Positions 37,319 through 46,523 of a stretch of 64,000 bases of DNA are shown one piece after another; positions within the stretch are counted from its first letter, which is position 1; each line of letters starts with the position of its first letter. This stretch comes from Sutcliffiella sp. FSL R7-0096 (GTDB lineage Bacteria; Bacillota; Bacilli; Bacillales; Bacillaceae_I): contig NZ_CP152003.1 in assembly GCF_038595065.1 (NCBI RefSeq), positions 3,638,001 through 3,702,000 on the forward strand, in the 5' to 3' direction. The position numbers and the translations under genes were made by a program. The notes beneath the pieces were generated by a model that was not told where the DNA came from, searched no databases, and saw only the letters and a list, made by a program, of their open reading frames with translations.

Positions 37319-40300
37319 TCATTGTAAAGATTTTTTGAATACGACATTCCCTTCCCCTAGTAAGGTCCTAAGCTTGAGTAAACACTCTTCCGTTGGGGCC
37401 ACAAAGAACGACGGCTGCAGCTTTATCGTTTTCTTCGCGCGGATGTAATGAACATATACAGGAGATGGCCCTTGATGTTGCTTTAATACTTTTTGAAGGT
37501 GCAAAAATACTTCCTTTTCATGCTTTTCTTCATCTATTTGTAAAAATAGATCTCCGATAAGATGTGCGTGTTCCTCCATTAGCATATCTATTTCCGTTAT
37601 GCCTTTTAGAATAAGTTGCGTTTTTCCTTCCCTCTCTTCCAGATTGCCCTCTACCAATAATGTCTCTCCCGTTTTCAACAGGTGAGAAAACCGCTTATAA
37701 AGTTCTGGAAAAGCGACGGCCTCCATATCACCCGATTGATCGGAAAGTGTGAGAAAGGCCATTAGATCCCCTTTTCTCGTACGTATGACCCGTTCATTGG
37801 AGATGAAGCTCCCGATTCGTACTTTCTTCTGATTGCTTGAAGGAAGGTCCAATATTAGCAAAGCACCCGCCAGCTGGAAATAGGAGGAGTATGGTTCTGT
37901 CGGATGTTTGGAAAGATAGAATCCTAGCGCCTCTTTTTCTAACTGCAGCTGTTCTGTCAGCTGCAATGGCTCCACTTTCACATATTTAGGCTTAATATCA
38001 AACTCCGTTTCCATGAAAAAATCTATTTGATTATCATCGGATGGCATGACAAGTTCGGCATGCTGCAGAGCAACATCCAAGGTTGCCAGAAGCGTCGCCC
38101 TGTCTTCCTTGAACTCATCCATGCAACCTGAATAGATAAGCATTTCCATCGTTTTGCGATTGAGCTTGGATGCGGCTCTGTTACAGAAATCGAACAGATC
38201 GGCAAAAGGCTTCTTTTTCCGCTCTTCCATCAGTGCTTTTATAGCTTGTACACCGACTCCTTTTACGGTCAACAGACTAAAGCGCACCCCATCCTTTTCC
38301 ACTTGGAAGCCAATTCCGCTCTTATTGATGGATGGGGGCAGGACCTTGATCCCTTTTCTCTTTGTTTCCGTAATATATTGGGAAAGTTTCTGCTCATTCC
38401 CCATCACGCTCGATAACAGGATTGCCATGAATATCTTCGGGTAATTCGCCTTCAGGTAGGCCAATTCATAAGAAATCATACTGTAGGCAACCGCATGACT
38501 CCTGTTAAAACCGTAGTCGGCAAAACGAACAATCAGATCGTAGACTGCATTGGCAACTTGGTTGTCATAGCCCTTTTTCAAACAGCCCTCCACAAAATGG
38601 GCACGTTCTTGTGCCAACACATCCTTCTTCTTCTTTCCAACCGCTCTTCTCAAAAGGTCGGCCTCTCCTAATGAAAAGCCTGCCATCACAGCAGCAATTT
38701 GCATGATCTGCTCCTGATAGACGATGACCCCAAAAGTTTTCTCAAGGATGGGAATCAAGTCGGGGTGCGGGTAATCAACCTGTTTTCTTCCGTGTTTCCG
38801 GTCAATGAATAAAGGAATTTGTTCCATCGGACCTGGACGATACAAGGCGTTCACCGCGACGATATCTTCTAAGTTTGTTGGCTTGAGCTTTGTCAGCACT
38901 TTCTTCATGCCAGGCGATTCTAGCTGGAAGATCCCCGATGTGTCCCCGTCACTTAAAAGTCGGAAGGTTGCCTGGTCATCCATTGGGATGACATCCACTT
39001 CTGTTTTGGTCTCTTTTTTCACCTGATAGCGGATGCTTTGAATCATGGTCAGGTTCCTCAATCCGAGGAAATCCATTTTCAGAAGCCCAAGTTCCTCCAA
39101 TGTTTCCATCGTAAATTGCGTAAGATAGATATCCCCTTGTCCCTCTTGTATAGGAATCATTTCCGTGAGCGGACTTTCCGTGATGACTACTCCCGCTGCA
39201 TGGGTAGAGGAATGACGCGGCAACCCTTCTATCTTTTGAGCTGTTTGAAAGGCGCGTTGTCTTTCTTTTGTCTCATTAATCGCTTTTTGCAGCCTGTCAT
39301 TTTCCTTATATGCTGCCTCAAGCGTTATACCCGGTCTTGAAGGTATCATCTTTGATATCATCTCTAATTCTTTTCCCGAAAGATTCAACACTTTCGCTAC
39401 ATCCCGCCATGCTGCCTTGGCTGCCAGGGTTCCAAATGTGATAATTTGCGCCACATGGAGCTGCCCGTACTTTTCCGCAACATACCGAATCACTTCATCC
39501 CGCTTATTATCCTGAAAATCAATGTCAATATCAGGCATCGTAATCCGTTCTGGATTTAAGAAACGTTCAAAAAGCAGGTCATGACGAATCGGATCCACAT
39601 CTGTAATGAACAAGCTGTATGCAACAAGAGACCCTGCCGCAGACCCCCGTCCGGGACCTGTCAGGATGCCTGCATTCCTTGCAAAGTACATGAAATCCCA
39701 TACAATCAAGAAGTAGTCACTGAACTTCATCCCTTTGATTACTTCAAGTTCATAGTTCAGGCGTTCTCCATACCGTGGCGGGACTTCGCCAATTCGAGCC
39801 TTAAGCCCTTCCCAACACAAATTTTCGAGATAAGAATCCGCTTTCTCACCCTCTGGCACTGGATAGCTTGGAAGTGCCGATTGATTGAACTCGATTTCCA
39901 CATGACACTGATTGGATATCTTGATGGTGTTTTCCAAAGCATCCGGGATATCTTCAAACATCTGGACCATTTCTCCTGCTGTACGCAAGTAATCCGGCGA
40001 CTCTTTTGGAATTGATTCTAGTTTCGTTCCCTGCTTGATGCTACGAAGGCATTCATAAACAAACACATCTTCCTTTTGGAGATAGTGCACCTTGCTCAAA
40101 GCGACGATCGGCAAGTCTATATGTCTATTACGGGTGTTTTCCGACTGCACACGAGCCGCATCGGAATTTCGGTCGACGCCGAGGTAAACATGGTCTTTCC
40201 CGAACATTTCTTTATACACAACTGCCGTCTGTTCCTCCATATGCGCCAATTCCGAATCTGCACCCGACAAGATCGCAATCAGCCCACTTGCGTAATGCTT

Positions 40301-40645
40301 CAGCCACCTTTTCGGGACCCCTTGAAGGGCTTTCGTCTGAACAATACTGGACAGCTTCATCAGGTTGGTAAACCCCTGTTTATTTATTGCCAAAAGAAGG
40401 ACAGGGTACGCAGACTCCTCATCCTCCTCCTTCGCGAGGACAGAAAGAGTCAGCCCGATAATAGGCTTTATGTTCGCAGCCTTGCATGCTTTGTAAAAGT
40501 CCACCGCACCGTACATAACATCTTCATCTGTCAGGGCAAGAGAGGTTAACCCCAACTCCTTTGCCCGCTCCATCAGCTTAGAAAAACGGACAGAACTATT
40601 CAGTAGGCTGTAACTGCTTTTTATATGTAAATGAACAAAACTCAT
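37319..40645 (-). CDS. dnaE: DNA polymerase III alpha subunit DnaE
   Basis: 1108 residues. An N-terminal PHP domain (FVHLHIKSSYSLL, beginning with H-L-H), the palm with GPGRGSAAGSLVAY and the catalytic MPDIDIDFQD, the FGTLAAKAA and RHSSTHAAGVVI blocks, NRSHAVAYSMISY, a helix-hairpin-helix region and a C-terminal OB domain. There is no 3'-5' exonuclease insert, which separates it from PolC. In B. subtilis DnaE extends RNA primers before PolC takes over. It lies upstream of ytsJ, as in B. subtilis. Confidence 0.97.
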   Translation of the reverse strand: MSFVHLHIKSSYSLLNSSVRFSKLMERAKELGLTSLALTDEDVMYGAVDFYKACKAANIKPIIGLTLSVLAKEEDEESAYPVLLLAINKQGFTNLMKLSSIVQTKALQGVPKRWLKHYASGLIAILSGADSELAHMEEQTAVVYKEMFGKDHVYLGVDRNSDAARVQSENTRNRHIDLPIVALSKVHYLQKEDVFVYECLRSIKQGTKLESIPKESPDYLRTAGEMVQMFEDIPDALENTIKISNQCHVEIEFNQSALPSYPVPEGEKADSYLENLCWEGLKARIGEVPPRYGERLNYELEVIKGMKFSDYFLIVWDFMYFARNAGILTGPGRGSAAGSLVAYSLFITDVDPIRHDLLFERFLNPERITMPDIDIDFQDNKRDEVIRYVAEKYGQLHVAQIITFGTLAAKAAWRDVAKVLNLSGKELEMISKMIPSRPGITLEAAYKENDRLQKAINETKERQRAFQTAQKIEGLPRHSSTHAAGVVITESPLTEMIPIQEGQGDIYLTQFTMETLEELGLLKMDFLGLRNLTMIQSIRYQVKKETKTEVDVIPMDDQATFRLLSDGDTSGIFQLESPGMKKVLTKLKPTNLEDIVAVNALYRPGPMEQIPLFIDRKHGRKQVDYPHPDLIPILEKTFGVIVYQEQIMQIAAVMAGFSLGEADLLRRAVGKKKKDVLAQERAHFVEGCLKKGYDNQVANAVYDLIVRFADYGFNRSHAVAYSMISYELAYLKANYPKIFMAILLSSVMGNEQKLSQYITETKRKGIKVLPPSINKSGIGFQVEKDGVRFSLLTVKGVGVQAIKALMEERKKKPFADLFDFCNRAASKLNRKTMEMLIYSGCMDEFKEDRATLLATLDVALQHAELVMPSDDNQIDFFMETEFDIKPKYVKVEPLQLTEQLQLEKEALGFYLSKHPTEPYSSYFQLAGALLILDLPSSNQKKVRIGSFISNERVIRTRKGDLMAFLTLSDQSGDMEAVAFPELYKRFSHLLKTGETLLVEGNLEEREGKTQLILKGITEIDMLMEEHAHLIGDLFLQIDEEKHEKEVFLHLQKVLKQHQGPSPVYVHYIRAKKTIKLQPSFFVAPTEECLLKLRTLLGEGNVVFKKSLQ

Positions 40646-40796
40646 TAATCATCACACCTTACTTAACGCTTCCATTTATTACATTCATTATAGGGGCTTC
40701 CCTGTCACAAAAACAATCCTGAAACTTCTCCATTAACATCACATACTTGCCACTTCCTGTCCATATATATGATTAAGGACAGAAAGGATGATGAAA

Positions 40797-41132
40797 ATGG
40801 ACGTTAAAGATCCATTTATCGCAACCCTGATATTCAGTTTTTTTATCGCAGTCGGGGTTATACTCGGAGGAGCCATCATCGGAGGCATTGCCGCCTTCCT
40901 AGTCGGAGACCCTCCTCTTACAAGGATGTGGCGTTTGGCTAACAGCCTGAAAATATGGGCCATTGTGGCAGCCATCGGTGGCACCTTTGACACCTTTTAT
41001 AATCTGGAAAAGGGATTGTTCAATGGAGAAACAAAATTTCTTGTCAAACAATTGCTTCTAATCATTTCCGCTACCGGCGGAGCTCAAACAGGGGCACTAA
41101 TCATTAGCTGGCTGACACAGGAGACATTGTAA
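40797..41132 (+). CDS. ytrH: YtrH family sporulation membrane protein
   Basis: 111 residues with three membrane segments (about 8-34, 50-66, 80-105) and glycine-rich turns (GGAIIGGIAAFLVGD). YtrH and YtrI are needed for efficient sporulation in B. subtilis and are placed in the forespore membrane. The third of three nearby ATGs (40797) is chosen because AAAGGA lies eight bases before it. It is divergent from dnaE and one base from ytrI. Confidence 0.9.
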   Translation: MDVKDPFIATLIFSFFIAVGVILGGAIIGGIAAFLVGDPPLTRMWRLANSLKIWAIVAAIGGTFDTFYNLEKGLFNGETKFLVKQLLLIISATGGAQTGALIISWLTQETL

Positions 41133-41133
41133 T

Positions 41134-41634
41134 ATGAGGGTGCCTCCGTATAACCGGGATCCAGGATGGCAACGATTCTTTACCGGAGTAGTGATTGGGG
41201 CGATTGTTGGATGGCTGATATTCATGCTGATGTACGGAATCACATTAGAGAAGAATCTCAGCGATTTGAAGAAATATAAAGATGAAGTCAAAAGTTACAA
41301 AGACAGAATTCATATTCTTACAGAGGACAATGACAAGCTGAAGGAAGAAAAAGATCAGCTGAAAATTGAAGACTTCAAGATATCCATCATCAATCATGAA
41401 AAATATATGCTCAACTCTTTCAGCCGTTCCTCCATCGTCGCAAGGATCACAGATGACCTGAACCATTTGATCTCAAAAGATATCGCAAGCATAAAAGACA
41501 ACAAAGAGTTGCTGATCAAGGTGATTGAAAACAAGAGTTACTCGTTGGATGATAAAAAATACTACTTTGAGGTTGATTTCCTCTACGTCGACACAACGAT
41601 AGAAATTGATTTACTGATTGTAAAAATGGAATAA
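41134..41634 (+). CDS. ytrI: YtrI sporulation membrane protein
   Basis: 166 residues: an N-terminal basic segment MRVPPYNRDPGWQRF, one membrane helix (about 16-36), a coiled coil of K, D and E (about 40-80) and a C-terminal extracytoplasmic-like domain ending LLIVKME. It is the partner of ytrH in the same transcript; its ribosome binding site AGGAGAC lies in the end of ytrH. Its role in sporulation is known from B. subtilis; the mechanism is not. Confidence 0.9.
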   Translation: MRVPPYNRDPGWQRFFTGVVIGAIVGWLIFMLMYGITLEKNLSDLKKYKDEVKSYKDRIHILTEDNDKLKEEKDQLKIEDFKISIINHEKYMLNSFSRSSIVARITDDLNHLISKDIASIKDNKELLIKVIENKSYSLDDKKYYFEVDFLYVDTTIEIDLLIVKME

Positions 41635-41675
41635 AAGAGGAAGCGTCTGTCTATTCATTGACACTTCCTCTTTTT
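41634..41675. terminator. Bidirectional terminator between ytrI and nrnA
   Basis: AAAAGAGGAAGCGTC pairs with GACACTTCCTCTTTT, with a T tract on both strands. It serves both convergent genes. Confidence 0.88.
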
Positions 41676-41683
41676 GCCATGTG

Positions 41684-42634
41684 CTATTCTCCTTGCAGTT
41701 GCGCCCTTGATGCTTCTATCAAATCAGCTAGCACAAGGTCGGCATCTTCCCATTTGTAGATGGAAGCACCTGAGGCAAGTGGATGACCTCCGCCGTTATA
41801 TTTCTTCGCGATTTCATTGACAACCATCCCCTTTGAACGGAGTCTGACACGGATCTGATCAGATTCCTCAATGAAAAATGCCCACGCTCGGATGCCTTCA
41901 ATATTTCCGAGCATCCCGACCAGTTGAGAAGCCTCAGATGGCAATGCATTGTAGCGTTGCAGAATAGCAGGGGTAAGCTTCATGGAAGCAATGCCATTCT
42001 CATGCAGGGAGAAATTCTCCAACACATACCCGCTAAGTTTAGCAATATGCAGCTTTGTGCGATACAGCTCATCATAAAGCTCTGTCATGGAAAATCCGTA
42101 GCTCAACAGCTCACTCGCATATTGAAATGTCTTCGTATTCGTGCTCTGGAAAAGAAACCTGCCTGTATCGCCAATGATTCCAGCGAAAATCAGTCTCGCG
42201 GCTTCTTTCGTCATCACCCATCCCTGGTTTTTCCCGGCCAGATACAATTCGTAAATCATTTCACTAGTGGAACTCGAATCCGTATCCACCCACATCATAT
42301 CCCCATATCTGTCCTCATTTGGGTGATGGTCAATCTTGATCCATTTAGCGGCAAGCTTATAGCGCTGGTCACAAATTCTATCCGTATTGGCCGTATCACA
42401 AACAATCACCAGCGCTCCATCATAACTTGAGTCTGGTATCTCATCAAGCTTGCTCAAGAAGTTCAATGACTCCTCTCCTTTACCGACTCGATACACCTTC
42501 TTATCCGGGTAACTCTCCTTGATCAATTCCGCCAATCCACATTGAGACCCATAGGCATCCGGATCTGGTCTCACATGACGGTGGATGATCACCGTATCAT
42601 GCGCCTTGATTTCATCTATAATTTGCTGCCTCAT
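41684..42634 (-). CDS. nrnA: NrnA, nanoRNase and pAp phosphatase
   Basis: Degrades 2-5 nt RNA and dephosphorylates 3'-phosphoadenosine 5'-phosphate. 316 residues of the DHH/DHHA1 class: HRHVRPDPDAYGSQ (motif I), the DxxxxD aspartate in VIVCDTANTDRI, IKIDHHPNEDRYGDMMW (DHH motif) and the C-terminal DHHA1 loop KYNGGGHPLASGA. It is B. subtilis YtqI. Convergent with ytrHI across a shared terminator; its 3' neighbours match B. subtilis. Confidence 0.95.
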   Translation of the reverse strand: MRQQIIDEIKAHDTVIIHRHVRPDPDAYGSQCGLAELIKESYPDKKVYRVGKGEESLNFLSKLDEIPDSSYDGALVIVCDTANTDRICDQRYKLAAKWIKIDHHPNEDRYGDMMWVDTDSSSTSEMIYELYLAGKNQGWVMTKEAARLIFAGIIGDTGRFLFQSTNTKTFQYASELLSYGFSMTELYDELYRTKLHIAKLSGYVLENFSLHENGIASMKLTPAILQRYNALPSEASQLVGMLGNIEGIRAWAFFIEESDQIRVRLRSKGMVVNEIAKKYNGGGHPLASGASIYKWEDADLVLADLIEASRAQLQGE

Positions 42635-42722
42635 CGTATGTATCCCTCTTTCAACTGTATCTTTTCTTTTATTTAATCACAGTTTGCTACGTTCTCAAAG
42701 GATTAACCATTTGAATGCAAAA

Positions 42723-42866
42723 GCTCTTTTCTCAAAGATTATTGCTATTTACAAGTAAAAAGTCGGCAATTGGACTTTTTACAGGAAAAGTCGGCAATTG
42801 GACTTTTAACTGCTTACATACTTTAAAGGTTCTAAGTAGATTTTTAAGTACAACTGGGAAAAGAGC
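42723..42866 (-). repeat. 144-bp element with GCTCTTTTC ends, copy B
   Basis: GCTCTTTTC (42723-42731) and GAAAAGAGC (42858-42866) bound exactly 144 bp. Two 28-bp units carry AAAAGTCGGCAATTGGACTTTT at 42758 and 42786. It is in the opposite orientation to copy A, with the shared flank ACGACAGTAACG at 42867-42878. It occupies much of the 388-bp gap between nrnA and ytpI. Confidence 0.88.
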
Positions 42867-43022
42867 ACGACAGTAACGAATATAACGGTTGATGTGTGAA
42901 TACGAATTACGAAAACAGCCAATGCAAAAGTAGAATTTTGTTCACGAACACGTTACAATATAGCTTGTATGCTTATGCTAAAATAATAAGTAAGATAATG
43001 AATATAGAAGGAGTGTGTCCTT

Positions 43023-43355
43023 TTGGCTATTTTTGTTTTTCTCATCATCTTTTCATTGATGTTCTACTTGATGTATAAAGTGAAATACTTCCGCACCCAC
43101 CTTCCTGCCGAGAAGAAGTGGCTAAGCGCAAAATCAAGCATCGCCCTTGGGAGCTTTGTATTCTTCTTTGGAATCAATACACTGATCGACCCAATGTCCA
43201 CTGTTGCAATCGTGGTCGGAATCGTCCTTGTACTTGTAGGATTAGGCAGCATCTGGGCCGGCTACAAAGCTTACCGTTTCTACTTACCATTTGCCATTGA
43301 AGAAGCGGAAGCGGTGAAAGAAGTGGAAATGAAAGAGAAGACCGTTACTAATTAA
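43023..43355 (+). CDS. ytpI: YtpI family membrane protein
   Basis: 110 residues with three membrane segments (about 1-18, 38-56, 60-82) and a charged C-terminus. Recognised as YtpI by the block YFRTHLPAEKKWLSAKSSIALG and by position near nrnA and ytoI. Function unknown. The start is TTG (43023-43025) after GAAGGAG. Single plus-strand gene between minus-strand genes. Confidence 0.88.
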   Translation: MAIFVFLIIFSLMFYLMYKVKYFRTHLPAEKKWLSAKSSIALGSFVFFFGINTLIDPMSTVAIVVGIVLVLVGLGSIWAGYKAYRFYLPFAIEEAEAVKEVEMKEKTVTN

Positions 43356-43410
43356 ATAGGGTTTAATAATTTTGGAGTCGTCCTTTTTTAGGGGCGGCTT
43401 TTAGTTTTGG

Positions 43411-44388
43411 TTATTGCTTAGATAGTTGAAAATGATCCAGTAAGTATTTTCTACCTCTGTTCGTTCCTTGGGTAGGTAGTTTCATGGAGGATAATAAATA
43501 GTTTGCTACATTTGGTGAAGGGAGAAGAAGGAAATCTCTTATCATTCTGTTTGTTATGATATTACCAACTAATAATTTGTAATCCATTAGATTTTTTACG
43601 TGAGCTGTTTTAGAGTACAACCCACAATTTTCACATATCCAGCTTCCATGTTTCTGTAACATAGGTAAGTATGTGCAACGTGGACAAATGACTCCTTTCC
43701 TAAGTTCATGATAATGAATTCCAAAATGTTGTAATATAGAAAATTCATCAGGTGTATGCTTTTTAATAAGCATCTTTGAGAGTTTTTTGTAAGTAGAGTT
43801 ATCCAGTAAAGGGGTAAATTTCTGATCATCTATAGCTTGCAGTTTGTGGGGAAGGTTTGTATGAAATGTAACTTTTTTCATAAGTGATGGTGTTGCGTTG
43901 ATTAAGGTGGCATTGGAGTGAGTCAGAACTATTTGTCCTCCAATCGGCAAAGGAGGAAAGTTGTGCTTATCCAACCATAATGTGAGTTGATATTTTTGCC
44001 TCTCTATCTGGGATAAAGGATCTCCAAACTTCTCCCTTTCCTCCCCCCTATGCCTAATTAATTGATTTGTTGTTTCATCAAACTCTAATGTACCAGAAAC
44101 ATATTTTGAATCTAATATTAGACAATATCCGGGAGTTATCAAAAGGGTGTCCATTTGAAAGTATCGATTTAGGGGGTCTTCTATACGTAGTCCGTGTAAC
44201 AATTGGGTATTATTATTGGGGAGGAAAGTGAGGAAATAATCAAGAGCTTTCTCACCGATAAAACCGTAATGCAACTTGCCGTGTTCCTTCTCTATTAGTT
44301 GATATTTAGGATGCACAGGAGGCACTCTTCTAATTGCCGCTTCGAGAGTCAATAACCTCACTGACTTTTCCCTTGGTTTCTTTATCAT
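43411..44388 (-). CDS. NERD domain protein with C-terminal zinc ribbon
   Basis: 325 residues. The N-terminal half is a nuclease-related (NERD) domain: YGFIGEKALDYFL (about 42-54), FQMDTLLITPGYCLILDSKYVSG (about 77-99) holding the D...D-x-K core of the restriction-nuclease-like fold. The C-terminal third has CPRC and CENC pairs, likely a zinc ribbon. It may act on nucleic acid, but no activity has been shown for most such Bacillus proteins. AT content is higher than in its neighbours, the gene is not part of the conserved ytpI-ytoI order, and an array of short repeats follows upstream, so it may be acquired. Confidence 0.8.
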   Translation of the reverse strand: MIKKPREKSVRLLTLEAAIRRVPPVHPKYQLIEKEHGKLHYGFIGEKALDYFLTFLPNNNTQLLHGLRIEDPLNRYFQMDTLLITPGYCLILDSKYVSGTLEFDETTNQLIRHRGEEREKFGDPLSQIERQKYQLTLWLDKHNFPPLPIGGQIVLTHSNATLINATPSLMKKVTFHTNLPHKLQAIDDQKFTPLLDNSTYKKLSKMLIKKHTPDEFSILQHFGIHYHELRKGVICPRCTYLPMLQKHGSWICENCGLYSKTAHVKNLMDYKLLVGNIITNRMIRDFLLLPSPNVANYLLSSMKLPTQGTNRGRKYLLDHFQLSKQ

Positions 44389-44460
44389 GTAACCTCTCCT
44401 TTAGTAAGTTTGTTGGATATAATTCGATAGGGAGGCATGAAATCCTTTAAGAATATTGAT

Positions 44461-44570
44461 TATCATGAAAAATTGAATTTTATCAGGAATTCTGAGGATA
44501 TATCATGAAATTTGAGGATTTATCATGAAATTTCGACTTTTATCATGAAATAATCAAATATATCAGGAAA
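44461..44570. repeat. Array of TATCATGAAA words, exact 20-bp period
   Basis: TATCATGAA or TATCAGGAA begins at 44461, 44481, 44501, 44521, 44541 and 44561, each exactly 20 bases apart. A diverged unit (GGCATGAAATC) may precede. The other 10 bases of each unit vary. It lies in the 370-bp gap between the NERD gene and ytoI. Confidence 0.85.
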
Positions 44571-44704
44571 TCGGGCGATTTCGACAAATCTCGCATGAGC
44601 CACCCAGCTCCCCACCAAAAGCCCTTCCACACTTCATACACTTGATCTTAGTCCCTGCTCCCTGCCACCCAACCCAACACCCAAACACCCAAACACCCCA
44701 AATA

Positions 44705-44745
44705 CCCACAAAAAAGCGCCCCCACCAAAAACGGTGAGCGCGCCA
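44705..44745 (-). terminator. Terminator of ytoI
   Basis: Minus strand GGCGCGCTCACC / GGTGGGGGCGC hairpin followed by TTTTTTGTGGG, 13 bases after the ytoI stop. Confidence 0.8.
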
Positions 44746-44757
44746 TCTTAACATCAT

Positions 44758-46074
44758 CTATTGTATCAACTGCACCATCATCATCGCCTTGCCGACGACA
44801 TTGCCGTCATGGTACACTTCCACGTCCACTTTTCCGAACTTGCGGCCGACCTCCAGCACCTTTGGACGAATCTCAATCGTGCTGTCGATCTGGACTGGCT
44901 TAATGAAATAAATCGTGATATTCTCTACGACCATATCACTCTTTTTCAAATTCCTTATCACACGCTTTGCAGCTTCTGTCACGATGGTGGTGAACACACC
45001 ATAAGATATCGTCCCCACTGAATTGGTCATTTGGGGTGTCACTTCACTTTGGTAAGCCTCTTCCCCTTTTGATTCTGTGACATCCACAAATTGGTTGGTC
45101 ACAATATCATCAAGGGTTTCACCTACCTGTGGCTGCCTTTGGATCATTTGCAAGGCCTTCAGTACGTCCTGACGACTGATAATCCCAAGAAGTCGATGGC
45201 TCGGGTCCACAACCGGCAGCATCTCAATTCCTTCCCATACCATGATATGGGCAGCAGAAGCAACCGAAGTCTTACCATGGACAGTGATTGGGTTTTTCGT
45301 CATCACTTTTTCAATAAGCGTGCCCGAATCCTTCCCAAGTACATCCTTGGAGGTAACCACACCATGGACTTTCAAGTTCTTATCAATAATAGGAAAACGG
45401 CTATGTTTGATTTCCTCATTCACTTTGTACCATTCAGCAATGGTGTCCTCTGTCGTTAAGTAGGTCGTTGCCTCAATCGGTGTCAAAATATCCTCCACCA
45501 ATACGATTTCCTTTTTTATTAACTGATCGTAAATTGCCCGGTTGATCAAGGTTGCAACGGTGAAAGTATCATAGCTACTCGAAATGATCGGCAGCTTCAT
45601 TTCATCGGCTAGTCGCTTGACCTCTTCATCCGTATCAAATCCACCGGTAATCAATACGGCCGCTCCCGCCTCGATTGCCAACTTATGTGCATTATAGCGG
45701 TTTCCGACAATCAAAAGGTTTCCGGCATCCGTATAGCGCATCATCGCTTCCAGCTTCATGGCACCGATGACAAATTTGTTTAGCGTTTTATGGAGTCCTT
45801 CTTTTCCTCCAAGAACTTGTCCATCCACAATATTGACCACTTCGGCGAAAGTCAGCTTTTCGATATTCTCTTTCTTTTTCCGTTCAATACGAATAGTACC
45901 AACGCGTTCGATGGTACTAACATATCCTTTATTTTCGGCGTCCTTGATCGCTCTGTATGCTGTACCTTCACTAACCGTCAACGCCTTGGCTATTTGTCGT
46001 ACTGATATTTTTTCCCCAATTGGAAGTTCTTCGATATATTGGAGAATCTGTTCATGCTTAGTCACACTCTTCAC
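44758..46074 (-). CDS. ytoI: YtoI, HTH-DRTGG-CBS-hotdog regulatory protein
   Basis: 438 residues with four parts: a winged-helix-like N-terminus (about 1-65; SVRQIAKALTVSEGTAYRAI), a DRTGG domain (about 75-190; GAMKLEAMMRYTDAGNLLIVG), paired CBS domains (about 195-310; FPIIDKNLKVHGVVTSKDVLG and MLPVVDPSHRLLGIISRQDVL) and a C-terminal hot-dog domain (about 330-438). CBS pairs often bind adenine nucleotides. It probably senses a nucleotide and binds DNA, but no target is known. Its place between ytpI and ytkL fits B. subtilis. Confidence 0.9.
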   Translation of the reverse strand: MKSVTKHEQILQYIEELPIGEKISVRQIAKALTVSEGTAYRAIKDAENKGYVSTIERVGTIRIERKKKENIEKLTFAEVVNIVDGQVLGGKEGLHKTLNKFVIGAMKLEAMMRYTDAGNLLIVGNRYNAHKLAIEAGAAVLITGGFDTDEEVKRLADEMKLPIISSSYDTFTVATLINRAIYDQLIKKEIVLVEDILTPIEATTYLTTEDTIAEWYKVNEEIKHSRFPIIDKNLKVHGVVTSKDVLGKDSGTLIEKVMTKNPITVHGKTSVASAAHIMVWEGIEMLPVVDPSHRLLGIISRQDVLKALQMIQRQPQVGETLDDIVTNQFVDVTESKGEEAYQSEVTPQMTNSVGTISYGVFTTIVTEAAKRVIRNLKKSDMVVENITIYFIKPVQIDSTIEIRPKVLEVGRKFGKVDVEVYHDGNVVGKAMMMVQLIQ

Positions 46075-46186
46075 CCGTCCACATAGTTATTGGCTGTTCT
46101 CAAATATTTTGCAGTGTCTGCATATCTACCTAACAACCGTTATTATACCTTCATTATACGGGTGTGAAGCCTTGTATTCAACGTGT

Positions 46187-46429
46187 TTACTGATATTGAC
46201 GCAATCGGACCCTTTTCACCTGTGCCAATTTCGCTTTTTGCACCATTCGTTTGCGCTTTGGCAAGTACATGATAGCTGCCATATTCCCCCCAACGGCCAT
46301 TAATGCAAGTACTATCCACGCAATGGCAAACCAACCTGCAAGTCCATCTTCAGTTACAGGCAAACGTGGGACGGCCACATATAAAAGGGCAGCGATACAT
46401 AACAACGCTAATAATAGTCTGTTTTTCAA
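46187..46429 (-). CDS. Small membrane protein of unknown function
   Basis: 80 residues: two hydrophobic segments (about 3-21 and 31-55), then a strongly basic tail (PKRKRMVQKAKLAQVKRVRLRQY). TTG at 46427-46429 with GGAGTG five bases upstream is the better start; the open frame to 46468 lacks a site. It lies between ytoI and ytkL on the same strand. Not identified. Confidence 0.65.
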   Translation of the reverse strand: MKNRLLLALLCIAALLYVAVPRLPVTEDGLAGWFAIAWIVLALMAVGGNMAAIMYLPKRKRMVQKAKLAQVKRVRLRQYQ

Positions 46430-46482
46430 CACACGACACTCCTTCCAAAACTGGATAGCTTGTATCATGTATATTCATGACA

Positions 46483-46514
46483 ACAAAAAAAAGAAGCAAA
46501 ACCGCTTCTTTTCT
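46483..46514 (-). terminator. Terminator of ytkL
   Basis: Stem AAAAGAAGC / GCTTCTTTT with a following TTTTGTTGTC on the minus strand, just after ytkL. Confidence 0.8.
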
Positions 46515-46523
46515 TTGATCTAC

